Assembly: GCA_016204035.1 (NCBI GenBank)
Contig: JACQLN010000022.1
Location: forward strand, 1 to 49,631
Source: Parcubacteria group bacterium
GTDB taxonomy: Bacteria; Patescibacteriota; Minisyncoccia; JACQLN01
Direction: 5' to 3'
Length of the DNA: 49,631 nucleotides
The notes below the pieces were generated by a model. The model had not been told where the DNA came from. It made no database searches and saw only the letters and a program-made list of their open reading frames with translations. Position numbers and translations under genes: made by a program. Each line of letters opens with the position of its first letter. Within the stretch, counting starts at the first letter, position 1. This document shows positions 14,840 to 23,311 of this stretch, in pieces.

Positions 14840-15643
14840 CTAGTTGCCGAATCCGCCGGCGGCCGTTTGGCTGAAGCTGGCGCCTCCCTGGCTGGCCCGC
14901 ACCGCGGACTGGCTGAACACGTTAAACGCCCTCCGCAACTCCGAGGGCGTATTGCCCGGGGTGAGGATCCACTCGTCCTCAATCCCCATCTCGCTGAACA
15001 CCCGGCGGAAATCCGTACTTCCGCCGTCGTCGATACCCATGCCCGCGATGATGTGGCCCTCGGTCTTCAGCATGTCCCGAACGATAGCCCGAACGCTCGA
15101 GGGGTTTTGCTGACGCGAGTGTTCATCGGCGCCATCCGTGATGATCAGGGTGACCGCCCGGCAAGGCACGCCGTTGTCCTCGAAAGACTGAACCTTCGCG
15201 AGCACAGTGCCAAGCAGAACAACTGACTGGTCGTAGAGCGGCGTGCCCTTACTGGGATCGTAGTTGTGGCTGTCCATCCGCACCACCTGGTCAAGGGGCG
15301 CGAAAGGATACAACACGAACCCGTTGAGATACCGGCAGTGTACAAGGATACCGTCCTTCTGCTTGGAACCGCCGAGAGAGTCCAGGACAAGGTTGTGACC
15401 GTCCCGGACATGCTGGGCGTTGCCGGCAAACCGGATGGAACCGGAATCGTCCGGCATCATGGTAACGAGCGTGACCTCGCTCGCCTTGACATCATCGACA
15501 TCGACGCCGATGCCCATCTGAATCTGCTCGCCAATGTCGGCGATGTTGATGGCACCTGCGCCAGCCGGAGACAATGTTCCGTCCTCCTTGGCGCTGTTGA
15601 GCAATGTAGCCACGCTTTGACCGGAACTGCTTGGCTTACCCAC
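14840..15643 (-). CDS. von Willebrand factor A domain protein (TerY-like)
   Basis: 267 residues with a vWA fold that keeps the metal-ion-dependent adhesion site: DDSGS near residue 65, the threonine in KGTPLYDQS, and ITDGADEHS near 170. It has no signal peptide, so it is cytoplasmic. It starts at GTG 15643 with AAGGAGG upstream. The C-terminus is Ser/Gly/Phe rich (GGASFSQTAAGGFGN). Together with a Zn-ribbon kinase and a PP2C phosphatase downstream in the same strand order, it matches the TerY-P signalling triad described in comparative genomics. GC content is clearly above that of the core genes. Confidence 0.85.
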   Translation of the reverse strand: MGKPSSSGQSVATLLNSAKEDGTLSPAGAGAINIADIGEQIQMGIGVDVDDVKASEVTLVTMMPDDSGSIRFAGNAQHVRDGHNLVLDSLGGSKQKDGILVHCRYLNGFVLYPFAPLDQVVRMDSHNYDPSKGTPLYDQSVVLLGTVLAKVQSFEDNGVPCRAVTLIITDGADEHSRQQNPSSVRAIVRDMLKTEGHIIAGMGIDDGGSTDFRRVFSEMGIEDEWILTPGNTPSELRRAFNVFSQSAVRASQGGASFSQTAAGGFGN

Positions 15644-15686
15644 AGCTGACCTCCTTCTGGTTTAGGAGTTGGGTTGAGAATCACGG

Positions 15687-16772
15687 CTAGGCGGCAACAT
15701 TCATGCCCGGCCACGACTCGATTGGCTCGGTAGAATTCACGACGTTCATACCGGCGGCGGCGTAACGCTGGAGCGCCTCCTCCGCCTGATCGGTGAAATC
15801 CACGAAGAAACCGCCCTTCGGATTCGGAACCGCCACCGCCGAAGTGCAGTCCCTGAGAACATAGACTTTCTTGGCCAGACCCGGATCCTGGGTGAGGATC
15901 TCGGCCAGGAAATGATCAATGGACGACTTCACGCAGTGGCTCGCGGCCTGACCCGCGATAACCAAAGCATCAGCGTCCATGAGACTCTGGATGAATCTGA
16001 CATTCTTGGATCCCAGAACCCCAGAACCGTCAAAACGAAGCGTCACCTCCGGGCTGAAGACGGAATAGTTTTCCGTGAGCGGATTACCGCCCTTCACTTC
16101 GGCCTCGGACTGCATCTGGCGAACATACGAATGAAACATCCTGGCTTCCTGAATGACGCCGACCAGTGTGTGGCCGTCGGAACCGAGCATGCAATGTTCG
16201 GGCCAGATGTAGAGCTGGTAGCGCCCGCCTTCCGCGAGTTTCTCGCAGTAGAACCGCACCTGCTTCTGGAGCCAGGTGTAATTGCCATTGCAGAGGAACC
16301 CGGCAACCGCCGGGTTCGGCGCCGCCTTGCCGACGGGCTTGCCCAGGCGAAGAATCGTGAGATCCGCCGAGATCATATCGTGGGGCTGGAGGGGATTGCC
16401 ATCCGCATCCACCCAGAACGACGGGAAAAAGATCTGGAAAGGAAAGTGCGTATCCAGGGTCGGGGTGATGTGCGTCAGTACGTGGATGTTCTCGTAGATG
16501 AACCTCGCGATTCGGCGACTGTCGTCAACCGCGCCGGTTCCGCTTCGTCCGCCGACGTAGAGCGTGCCTTCGGGAAAACAGAAGTCGCGCTGCCCGTCGA
16601 TGATCAGCAGGTGAACTTTGAACCGATCGCCCGCGGCGGCTTTGATGTTAAGCTGTCGCCGGTAATCCTGCGCCGAGGTAAACAGGTCGCGAAGATTGGG
16701 CGAGTAACTCCACCTGACGGCGTTGGCGGGATCGTAGAAACTGGGCAACTGCGGAGTGCGAGCGCGAACCAT
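15687..16772 (-). CDS. Nicotinamidase (isochorismatase-like hydrolase)
   Basis: 361 residues, much longer than E. coli or mycobacterial PncA (about 190-215). It keeps the catalytic Asp in IIDGQRDF (about residue 59), metal ligands in DTHFP (about 107-109) and WPEHC (about 196), and the nucleophilic Cys in GQAASHCVKSS (about 281). Extra length is an N-terminal segment of about 50 residues and inserts between these motifs. It should deamidate nicotinamide to nicotinate, the substrate of the phosphoribosyltransferase at 19779. SD AAAGGAG precedes the ATG. High-GC like the vWA gene. Another isochorismatase-superfamily activity cannot be excluded. Confidence 0.82.
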   Translation of the reverse strand: MVRARTPQLPSFYDPANAVRWSYSPNLRDLFTSAQDYRRQLNIKAAAGDRFKVHLLIIDGQRDFCFPEGTLYVGGRSGTGAVDDSRRIARFIYENIHVLTHITPTLDTHFPFQIFFPSFWVDADGNPLQPHDMISADLTILRLGKPVGKAAPNPAVAGFLCNGNYTWLQKQVRFYCEKLAEGGRYQLYIWPEHCMLGSDGHTLVGVIQEARMFHSYVRQMQSEAEVKGGNPLTENYSVFSPEVTLRFDGSGVLGSKNVRFIQSLMDADALVIAGQAASHCVKSSIDHFLAEILTQDPGLAKKVYVLRDCTSAVAVPNPKGGFFVDFTDQAEEALQRYAAAGMNVVNSTEPIESWPGMNVAA

Positions 16773-16812
16773 TTCTGGCTCCTTTCGGTGATGAGATGTG
16801 ATCGTTCTTTTA

Positions 16813-18702
16813 TTACCTGATGGTCAGACGCCATATTTCATGCGTCCCAACCACCATAAGGCCGATTTTATCTACAAACAGGTGCCGGCCGGTATGCACA
16901 AACCGAGCGGCATCAGGAAATTCTTTTTCCACGGCTAGCGTGTTGCCAAAAGATTTCACCCTGACGATACCGTCGTCGGTCGCGACCAAAAGAAAATCGT
17001 TGATGGCGCACTTTCCACGAATTTTTCCAAGCCAAGATCCGTCGTCAGCTTCGGTTTCGGCTTGGGCTTCAACAGTGCCGTCGTAACGGATAAGGAAACA
17101 GGAGTTTATCGTTTGGCCGCCCATGCGGCTGGAGATAATAAACCAAATCATGTCTTTGCCAAAAAGACAGGTGGAATCAATGAGCTGCCCTTTGAACGGC
17201 CTTAAAGTCAAATTGCTGTTGATGCCTTTTCTTTCGGTGTTAAAGATAAAACACTGGCTTAGACCGCCGGCCCGATAAAATCCAAAGCCGACTCGCGGCC
17301 CAACCCAAAACAAAGTTTGTTGGCGGAGCACATCGCCGACAATTTCATGAAAACCAACACCGAGTTTGCTGGTGCGTTTGATCTGGCCGTTGCCTACCCA
17401 AAAAACATTCCGTTCATTCGCATCAACCGCCGGCAACGACCCAAGAGCGTCCACGGCAATTGTTTGGGGCGTCTGTTCGCCAGCAGTGAACACAGAAGCG
17501 GTATTGCCGTTGGCGATCACCGTATCTGCAGAACGAATACGGAAACGGGCATAGGGATCCAGCGCACTAGCCGCAACAACTGAACCGTCTTCACGACGAT
17601 ATTCTTTGTCGTGATGGTAAAGCCATTTCAACGATCCTCCTTGGGAAACAGCGAAGATGACCTGGCCTTCGGTCCGGAAGATTCTTTCTCCAGAAACGGT
17701 TCCTGTGGACACGGCTGTCACCGCCTGTGGGATTATCACTTTGCATTTGGGACAGACGTTGCGAGCGTGAATAGTGCCGCAGGTGTTGCAGGTTGTCCAA
17801 CGAAGATCGTCAAGAAGTTGTCGGGGAATCGGCATCCTATAGTCTTTCTCAAAAACATCAAAGAAGTATTGCAAGAGGCCATCAGATAAAACACTGAAAT
17901 GGCGCGATGGTCTTGGGTAGCGCACTTCCGGATGAAACACGGTAATACGGTGAAGCGGCCGCACATTGTGAGCCACTTTTTTGGACTGATTTTTGGGCTT
18001 GTAAACCCCGCCGTAAGGTCCGCCCGAAATACAAAGCAGGGTCTGCATCAACATAACCGCAAACGCGTACCAATCCGACATTTCATTGTGGGGCTTGGAA
18101 AGCAGTATCCTATCCTGGTGCAATGCGCATAAGAGCGGATCCACGAATCTCTCCGTGAACACTCGACACAGAAATTGGCCGAACTGGCCGCTGTCCGCGT
18201 CAATAACATACACTTCCTTACCTTTCACAAGAATGTTTAAGTCGTTGGCATCGCCAAAGACATATCCTTTTTTGTGAGAACTGTGAAATATAGAGTAAAG
18301 ATTTCTGCAAACATCCGCCACAACATCGTCGGGAATTCCGCTTTCGCGGAAGTTAACTTCGCTGTACCGCAGGAGCACTTCCGCTCCCTTTACAAATACC
18401 ATGGTATAACCGACCACAGTACCATTGCGATCATACGCAAGTTCTTTTGGAACAATAACTTCTTCGGGGAGCCCGCTGGGAAAAGCCGGAAGTTTTCTTT
18501 GGTGTTCGGCAATCCGCTCCCGAGCCCCGTTTTGTTCGTGGGGCAAACCTATGTAGTCGGGATGGTCGGGCGGTTTGAAAATCTTTAACGCCGTTCCGCC
18601 GTCAATATCATAGACGTCGGCTTCGCCTCCTTTGCCAACTGACTTGTCGGGATCAAGCCGAAATCTTTTTTTGGCTGGACCGATAAAGACCTCGCTGATC
18701 AT
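16813..18702 (-). CDS. Ser/Thr kinase with zinc ribbon and beta-propeller-like domain
   Basis: 629 residues. Kinase domain 1-300: glycine loop GKGGEADVYD (23-32), K40 in ALKIFK, catalytic loop GDANDLNIL (D151, N156) and metal-binding VIDADSG in place of DFG. A zinc ribbon follows with C305/C308/C317/C320 (CNTCG, CPKC). Residues about 345-629 are repeating beta strands, probably a propeller that senses a ligand or partner. It overlaps the phosphatase stop by 4 nt (ATGA), so the two are translationally coupled. It is the kinase of the TerY-P triad. Confidence 0.85.
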   Translation of the reverse strand: MISEVFIGPAKKRFRLDPDKSVGKGGEADVYDIDGGTALKIFKPPDHPDYIGLPHEQNGARERIAEHQRKLPAFPSGLPEEVIVPKELAYDRNGTVVGYTMVFVKGAEVLLRYSEVNFRESGIPDDVVADVCRNLYSIFHSSHKKGYVFGDANDLNILVKGKEVYVIDADSGQFGQFLCRVFTERFVDPLLCALHQDRILLSKPHNEMSDWYAFAVMLMQTLLCISGGPYGGVYKPKNQSKKVAHNVRPLHRITVFHPEVRYPRPSRHFSVLSDGLLQYFFDVFEKDYRMPIPRQLLDDLRWTTCNTCGTIHARNVCPKCKVIIPQAVTAVSTGTVSGERIFRTEGQVIFAVSQGGSLKWLYHHDKEYRREDGSVVAASALDPYARFRIRSADTVIANGNTASVFTAGEQTPQTIAVDALGSLPAVDANERNVFWVGNGQIKRTSKLGVGFHEIVGDVLRQQTLFWVGPRVGFGFYRAGGLSQCFIFNTERKGINSNLTLRPFKGQLIDSTCLFGKDMIWFIISSRMGGQTINSCFLIRYDGTVEAQAETEADDGSWLGKIRGKCAINDFLLVATDDGIVRVKSFGNTLAVEKEFPDAARFVHTGRHLFVDKIGLMVVGTHEIWRLTIR

Positions 18703-19571
18703 GGCCGCACCTCTTTTTTCCAGTCGGGATCGCGCCTGATGACAACCAAAGTTGTATCGTCAGCCAAAAGACCGTTGGTTACCCGTGCTTTGTTTCCGGC
18801 AACAACTTCGGCACCCTCTTTGCCTATAAGCGCCAGTCGCCGCCGAACGGCATCGCTGTTGGTAAAATAATGGTCGTCGGTCCAAAACTGGCTTATACTT
18901 CCGACCACTTCCTCGCGGTGCGGCAGATTTTTGTCGGCCAACGCAATCAAATCAAGAACGCCGTCACATCCCAAGATCAAACTTTCCAGTTCGTCTATTA
19001 GGATAATCCGATTCACTTGAATCTTAAGAAGTTCCGGCTGATCAACCGTTAACGATGAACCGGTGAGGTTGTAGGCAAGATACGACGGGGCATTGTTGGG
19101 AAATGGTCCGAGTTGGATTATTTCTCCGTTCAGCACAAAAACCCCATCCCCAAGGGAAAACAAAAACACATCCCAAGGGGTGATAAGCGCGCCCACCAGC
19201 GTGAACAGAAAATAGTCGTTGATCGTTTTGGAAAAACTCTCTCCCATTGACGATGCCAAAACAGCAATCTGACTCAGGATAAGAGTTTTTACACGTTCCC
19301 AATCAATCCCAACTTCTTTTTCGGGTTGGGATAAAAGTTGTCCGACATACCGTTCTCCAGCTTCGGCTATAAACTGAACCACGAGCCGTGCCGATATTTT
19401 AGCGCCCACTTCGCTGTGGGCGCCACTGCCACAACCATCGCAAACCACCGCTGCCAGACAATTATCCGTCTGACGCCAGTGAAAAGCGTCTTGATTGTTG
19501 GTCCAACCGGGTTTTCCGGGTTTGGTATGTTCACTGCCCGGCACAGAGCCGCCGGCGATCTGAAACTCCAT
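18699..19571 (-). CDS. PP2C-type protein phosphatase
   Basis: 290 residues. Metal-binding aspartates are visible in NNQDAF, VCDGCGSGAHSEVGA (about residue 42), ILGCDGVLDL (about 208) and DDTTLVVIRR near the end. It should remove phosphates placed by the overlapping kinase. It is the first gene of the minus-strand operon, with AAAGGAGG 7 nt before the ATG, and shares a divergent promoter region with pncB. Confidence 0.88.
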   Translation of the reverse strand: MEFQIAGGSVPGSEHTKPGKPGWTNNQDAFHWRQTDNCLAAVVCDGCGSGAHSEVGAKISARLVVQFIAEAGERYVGQLLSQPEKEVGIDWERVKTLILSQIAVLASSMGESFSKTINDYFLFTLVGALITPWDVFLFSLGDGVFVLNGEIIQLGPFPNNAPSYLAYNLTGSSLTVDQPELLKIQVNRIILIDELESLILGCDGVLDLIALADKNLPHREEVVGSISQFWTDDHYFTNSDAVRRRLALIGKEGAEVVAGNKARVTNGLLADDTTLVVIRRDPDWKKEVRP

Positions 19572-19642
19572 AATCCACCTCCTTTATCAGGAAAAGACTG
19601 TTTTTAAGCGTAATTATTGTAATTTATTAAAGATCTATCATG

Positions 19643-19659
19643 GTAATGTCTGACATTAC
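19643..19659. promoter_or_regulatory. Perfect 8-1-8 palindrome, candidate operator
   Basis: GTAATGTC-T-GACATTAC, located just downstream of the predicted minus-strand start site and about 50 bp upstream of the pncB promoter -35 box. Its place between the phosphatase operon and pncB suggests one regulator for both. Confidence 0.6.
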
Positions 19660-19670
19660 TCTGAAACCAG

Positions 19671-19700
19671 ATAATAACTAACCATTCCTTATGTTGTCAA
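19671..19700 (-). promoter_or_regulatory. Promoter of the phosphatase-kinase-nicotinamidase-vWA operon
   Basis: Minus strand TTGACA (19695-19700), 18 bp, TATTAT (19671-19676). Confidence 0.6.
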
Positions 19701-19704
19701 TATA

Positions 19705-19733
19705 TTGACTATTTAATACTAATTATATATTAT
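19705..19733 (+). promoter_or_regulatory. Promoter of nicotinate phosphoribosyltransferase gene
   Basis: TTGACT, 17 bp, TATTAT. Its -35 box starts 5 bp from the -35 box of the divergent operon, so polymerases would compete. Confidence 0.65.
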
Positions 19734-19778
19734 ATAGATTCTCTGCACATTAACAAACATCAAGAAAAGGAGGGAGAA

Positions 19779-21077
19779 ATGGATCCGAAAGACCTAGCCG
19801 AGCGTTTGCGCGCAAGTTGGGCGGAATTCAACCCGCCGGTGCGTTCGCTTTTGGATGCGGATTTTTACAAATTCACCATGGGGCAGTTTATTCACCACTA
19901 TTTTCCAGACACGGAAGTCACTTTTAAGCTTATCGTGCGGGATCCCAAGATACCGATAAGCGAATTTGTGAACGAAGAAGAATTAAGACGGTGTCTGGAT
20001 TACGCTATGGGCTTGCGATTTTCACCGGCCGAACTTGATTTCCTTAAAGGGATCAATCTCTACAAAAAGGGTATGTTCAAAGATCGCTATATGGCTTTTT
20101 TGGAAAAGTTCCGTCTGTCGCCCTACCAATTGAAAAAGGCAGATGGAGCGATTGAGCTTGTTTTTTGTGGACGCTGGACCAGGGTATCTTTATGGGAAAC
20201 TATCGCTCTAGCCATCATCAGCGAGCTTTATTATCGGGGAGTCCTGCGAAACACGCCGCAACCCGATCTTGAAAAAATATATCAAAGAGCCGAGGCAAAG
20301 ATAGTTCGCAAAATTGAGACATTGGCGGCGCAGCCGCGCGTTTCGTTGGCCGATTTCGGCCAACGGCGGCGGCACAGTTTTTTGTGGCAGGAGTTTGTGG
20401 TTGGGCTGTGCCGGAATATGTTAGGTAAAAATTTTACCGGAACCTCCAATACCTGGATGGCCATGCACCACAACTTGCCGGCCATAGGCACTATCGCCCA
20501 CGAACCGGCGATGGTGTTGACCGCTCTGGCCAATTCCGATGAAAGAATGCGCCAGGCGCAGTATCATCTGTTGGAACTTTGGCAGGAAATCTATGGCCAA
20601 GGTCTGCGCGTTTTTCTGCCCGACACCTATGGTTCAGAACAGTTTTTTGCCGGAGCTCCGGAATGGCTGAAAAATTGGACGGGGCAACGGCAGGATTCGG
20701 GCGATCCCAAAGCCGAGGGTGAAAGGTATTGCCAGTGGCTTAAAGAGCACGGCGTTGACCCAACCGAACGGCTAACCATTTTTTCGGACGGTCTGGACGT
20801 AGAGCCGATGGTTGAAATCGGATCTTGTTTTGAAGGCAGGCATCAGCATGCGTTTGGCTGGGGCACACTGCTTACCAACGATTTTGCCGGCTGCGATCCC
20901 AACAACTCCAACCTTAGGCCTTTCTCGATGGTTTGCAAGGTTGTGGCGGTTCACGGCCGATCTTGCGTCAAACTTTCCAATAATCCCGGCAAAGCCACCG
21001 GGCCGAAAGAAGAAGTTGAGCGATATTTGAAAGTTTTTGGCGACAAGGGACGCAAGAATCAGACTGTTGTGGTTTAG
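19779..21077 (+). CDS. pncB: Nicotinate phosphoribosyltransferase
   Basis: 432 residues of the type II phosphoribosyltransferase family. Diagnostic segments: LLDADFYKFTMGQFIHHYFP at the N-terminus, FGQRRRHSF (substrate-binding arginines), GTSNTWMAMHHNLPAIGTIAHE (phosphorylatable His region) and FSDGLDVEPMVEIG followed by a GWGTLLTND phosphate-binding loop. It converts nicotinate and PRPP to nicotinate mononucleotide, the committing step of NAD salvage, and pairs with the nicotinamidase across the divergent promoter. SD AAGGAGGG precedes the ATG; a terminator follows. Confidence 0.93.
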   Translation: MDPKDLAERLRASWAEFNPPVRSLLDADFYKFTMGQFIHHYFPDTEVTFKLIVRDPKIPISEFVNEEELRRCLDYAMGLRFSPAELDFLKGINLYKKGMFKDRYMAFLEKFRLSPYQLKKADGAIELVFCGRWTRVSLWETIALAIISELYYRGVLRNTPQPDLEKIYQRAEAKIVRKIETLAAQPRVSLADFGQRRRHSFLWQEFVVGLCRNMLGKNFTGTSNTWMAMHHNLPAIGTIAHEPAMVLTALANSDERMRQAQYHLLELWQEIYGQGLRVFLPDTYGSEQFFAGAPEWLKNWTGQRQDSGDPKAEGERYCQWLKEHGVDPTERLTIFSDGLDVEPMVEIGSCFEGRHQHAFGWGTLLTNDFAGCDPNNSNLRPFSMVCKVVAVHGRSCVKLSNNPGKATGPKEEVERYLKVFGDKGRKNQTVVV

Positions 21078-21098
21078 TGTAGTACTTTTTGAAACCCA

Positions 21099-21128
21099 AG
21101 CGGCCGCATTGCACGCGGCCGCTTTTTT
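21099..21128 (+). terminator. Intrinsic terminator after pncB
   Basis: AGCGGCCG and CGGCCGCT stem followed by six T. Confidence 0.9.
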
Positions 21129-21129
21129 A

Positions 21130-21158
21130 TTCACTTAAAAAACATTATATGGTATAGT
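21130..21158 (+). promoter_or_regulatory. Promoter of the lipoprotein gene
   Basis: TTCACT, 17 bp, TATAGT, directly after the pncB terminator. Confidence 0.55.
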
Positions 21159-21207
21159 TAGATTAGTTCTTTTTAACGGTAAAAACACCTAACTCAAGGA
21201 GGGTGGT

Positions 21208-21705
21208 ATGAGATTTATTGTCCCGATTTTTACGCTTTTACTTATGATTCTGGCCGGCTGCGGGGAAAATAGTTCCCCAGTCGCAAGTGTGGAAGGTTAT
21301 CAACCACAGATTGTCTACCCAGCCGCGAAAATCGCATCTCACGACAGGGCTATGCGAGAATTTTGGAGAGCATACGATCAAGCCAAGGAAGTTCTAAGGG
21401 ATCTCAAACGTTATATCCCCAAAGGCACACCCAGAGACCCAGAAGGTGAAAGGCATGACACTAACATTAGGAAACTACGAAAGGATTTGGACCAAGCTAA
21501 CAGGCGTCTAGACCGAGCCTTCAGGAACGTGAGAAATGATGCCAGCGCCCGGGCGGCTATGGCATCGTTTGGAGAATACATGGGGAGTGTGTTGGCTAGA
21601 CTACCAAAAAATGTCTATCTTCTTATTGTGATCAATCCGTGCGACCTGCCCTGGATCGGCGAGTATCTTTGCCCGTACATGCCAGGACAAGGTATCTCCG
21701 CCTAG
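21208..21705 (+). CDS. Secreted lipoprotein, function unknown
   Basis: 165 residues. Signal peptide MRFIVPIFTLLLMILAGC with lipobox LAGC (Cys18 the lipidated residue). The mature part is mostly helical and charged (residues about 45-115, several Arg/Lys/Asp heptad-like stretches), with a more hydrophobic end containing two late cysteines (NPCDLPWIGEYLCPYMPG). SD AAGGAGGG 5 nt before ATG; own promoter and terminator. No family recognised. Confidence 0.75.
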   Translation: MRFIVPIFTLLLMILAGCGENSSPVASVEGYQPQIVYPAAKIASHDRAMREFWRAYDQAKEVLRDLKRYIPKGTPRDPEGERHDTNIRKLRKDLDQANRRLDRAFRNVRNDASARAAMASFGEYMGSVLARLPKNVYLLIVINPCDLPWIGEYLCPYMPGQGISA

Positions 21706-21710
21706 CGAAG

Positions 21711-21744
21711 AAAACCGTCTCGACAAATACCGAGGCGGTTTTTT
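21711..21744 (+). terminator. Intrinsic terminator after the lipoprotein gene
   Basis: AAAACCGTCTCG and CGAGGCGGTT stem followed by a T tract; its end touches the 3' end of convergent dnaX. Confidence 0.88.
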
Positions 21745-23311
21745 ATTTCTCCAAAACACAACTTAGGACGAGGCGGAGGCCGACAACTTTATGGACGGCG
21801 TCTTCTATTATTTTTTTATTTTTAAGATCGCTTAAACGGTCGCGGTGGAAAGAATATTTAGTGGTTAAAATCAGCGAGCTCGCGGTGGCTTCTTTGGGTT
21901 TCATACCCAATAAAAAACCGGAAAGAGAATGGTTGTGCGGTTGGACTTCTTTGATTATTTCGGCCCATTTGGATTGAATCAGGTCAAGGGTATTTGAATC
22001 GGGCGATATTGCCACCGGTTTAGAAACATTAGAATTTTGAATTTGTTTAGAAATTAGTAATTTGTCATTAGAAATTTTTATAGCGGAATCTTCAACTAGA
22101 TTAGAATCAATAGTTGGGGTTGGTCTATACGATAATAAGTTTATCAGCGCCACTTCCACCGCCATCTGCGGCAGGGGATAATAGTCTAATTTTTTTTTGG
22201 CTTCGGAAAAACCGGAGATCAAAGAAACTACAAAAGGGGTAGAAAATTTTTGGACTTGACTGGCCATGATTTTATAATCTTCCTCGGCTAGTTCGTTTTT
22301 AATTTTTAGAGCGAGATCGGGCGATAAACTCACCAGCATCATTTTTCTTAAGTAATGATTGAGCGATTTTAAAAATTGGTTGACATCGTAACCATGCTCC
22401 ACGGTTTTATGCAGCCAGGTTAAAGCTCCGACTGAATCTTGGGCGGCTAAAAAACCCACAAACTCTTTAATCTTGCGGTTGGAAAACAAACCTAAAACCT
22501 CTTCGGTTTGGTCCAAGGTAATTTTATTTTCCCCAATGGCAATAACCTGTCCCAGCATACCCTCGGCGTCGCGCGCCGAACCGTCGGCCTCGTGAGCTAT
22601 TAAACGTAGGGCTTCGGGTTCAATTTGAATGTTTTCTTTATTGGAAACAATTTTGAGCCGATGTTCCAGTTCGGGCGCCGAAAGGCGTTTGAAATCAAAT
22701 CTTTGGGTGCGCGAAATAATGGTGGCCGGCAAACGGTGGGCTTCGGTGGTGGCTAAAATAAAAATAGCGTGCGCCGGCGGTTCCTCCAAAGTTTTTAGAA
22801 AAGCGTTGAAGGCCTCTTTGGTCAACATGTGGGCTTCGTCTATTAAATAAACCTTGTATCGGCCGCTAGAGGGTCCAAAACGCACATTTTCGCGCAGGTT
22901 TTTGATTTCATCTATGCCGCGGTTGGAAGCCGCGTCTATTTCTATTAAGTCCAGCGACCGACCGGCATTAAATTCTAAGCAATTGGCGCAGGAATTACAC
23001 GGAACATCCTGTTCGCCTTCGCCAACCTGCGCTTCGCCGATGGCTTCGGCAAGGCGAGGGCTTCGGCGGACGCTCAATTTATCAACAGAATTCATTTCTT
23101 GAATTCTGGATAAATTGGCGCAGTTGGCCGATTTGGAAAGTATTCGCGCGATGGTGGTTTTACCGCTGCCTCTGGGACCCGCCAAAAGATAAGCATGGGC
23201 GATTTTATTTTGCGCCAAAGAGTTTTGCAGGGTTTTAACCACATGTTCCTGCCCCACGATTTCAGCGAAGGTTTGAGGCCGGTATTTTCTGTATAAGACT
23301 AGATGATCCAT
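21743..23311 (-). CDS. dnaX: DNA polymerase III subunit gamma/tau
   Basis: 522 residues, clamp-loader ATPase. MDHLVLYRKYRP start, Walker A GPRGSGKTT (about 45-53), the Zn module (CANL..., then CNSCANC), IDAASNRGIDEIKNLREN, Walker B LIDEAH, sensor 1 ILATTE and the arginine-finger segment ISRTQRFDFKRL. About 22 residues (SVRRSPRLAEAIGEAQVGEG and neighbours, near residue 80-101) are inserted between the first and later zinc cysteines by an in-frame palindromic sequence. The first 11-12 codons are duplicated upstream at 23488-23518. Confidence 0.95.
   Translation of the reverse strand: MDHLVLYRKYRPQTFAEIVGQEHVVKTLQNSLAQNKIAHAYLLAGPRGSGKTTIARILSKSANCANLSRIQEMNSVDKLSVRRSPRLAEAIGEAQVGEGEQDVPCNSCANCLEFNAGRSLDLIEIDAASNRGIDEIKNLRENVRFGPSSGRYKVYLIDEAHMLTKEAFNAFLKTLEEPPAHAIFILATTEAHRLPATIISRTQRFDFKRLSAPELEHRLKIVSNKENIQIEPEALRLIAHEADGSARDAEGMLGQVIAIGENKITLDQTEEVLGLFSNRKIKEFVGFLAAQDSVGALTWLHKTVEHGYDVNQFLKSLNHYLRKMMLVSLSPDLALKIKNELAEEDYKIMASQVQKFSTPFVVSLISGFSEAKKKLDYYPLPQMAVEVALINLLSYRPTPTIDSNLVEDSAIKISNDKLLISKQIQNSNVSKPVAISPDSNTLDLIQSKWAEIIKEVQPHNHSLSGFLLGMKPKEATASSLILTTKYSFHRDRLSDLKNKKIIEDAVHKVVGLRLVLSCVLEK
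23018..23085 (-). repeat. In-frame palindromic insertion in dnaX
   Basis: A GC-rich tract with repeated CTTCGCC, CGGCGAAG and GGCTTCGG pieces that can fold on itself, translated as the Arg/Ala/Glu/Gly-rich peptide between the zinc cysteines. The peptide has no counterpart in usual DnaX. Confidence 0.6.

Noticed and set aside
14844..15649. Several open frames opposite the vWA gene
   Set aside because: Same reason: GC-driven antisense frames without recognisable domains.
15912..16820. 302-codon frame opposite the nicotinamidase gene
   Set aside because: High-GC shadow frame; the opposite strand has a recognisable enzyme with SD and motifs.
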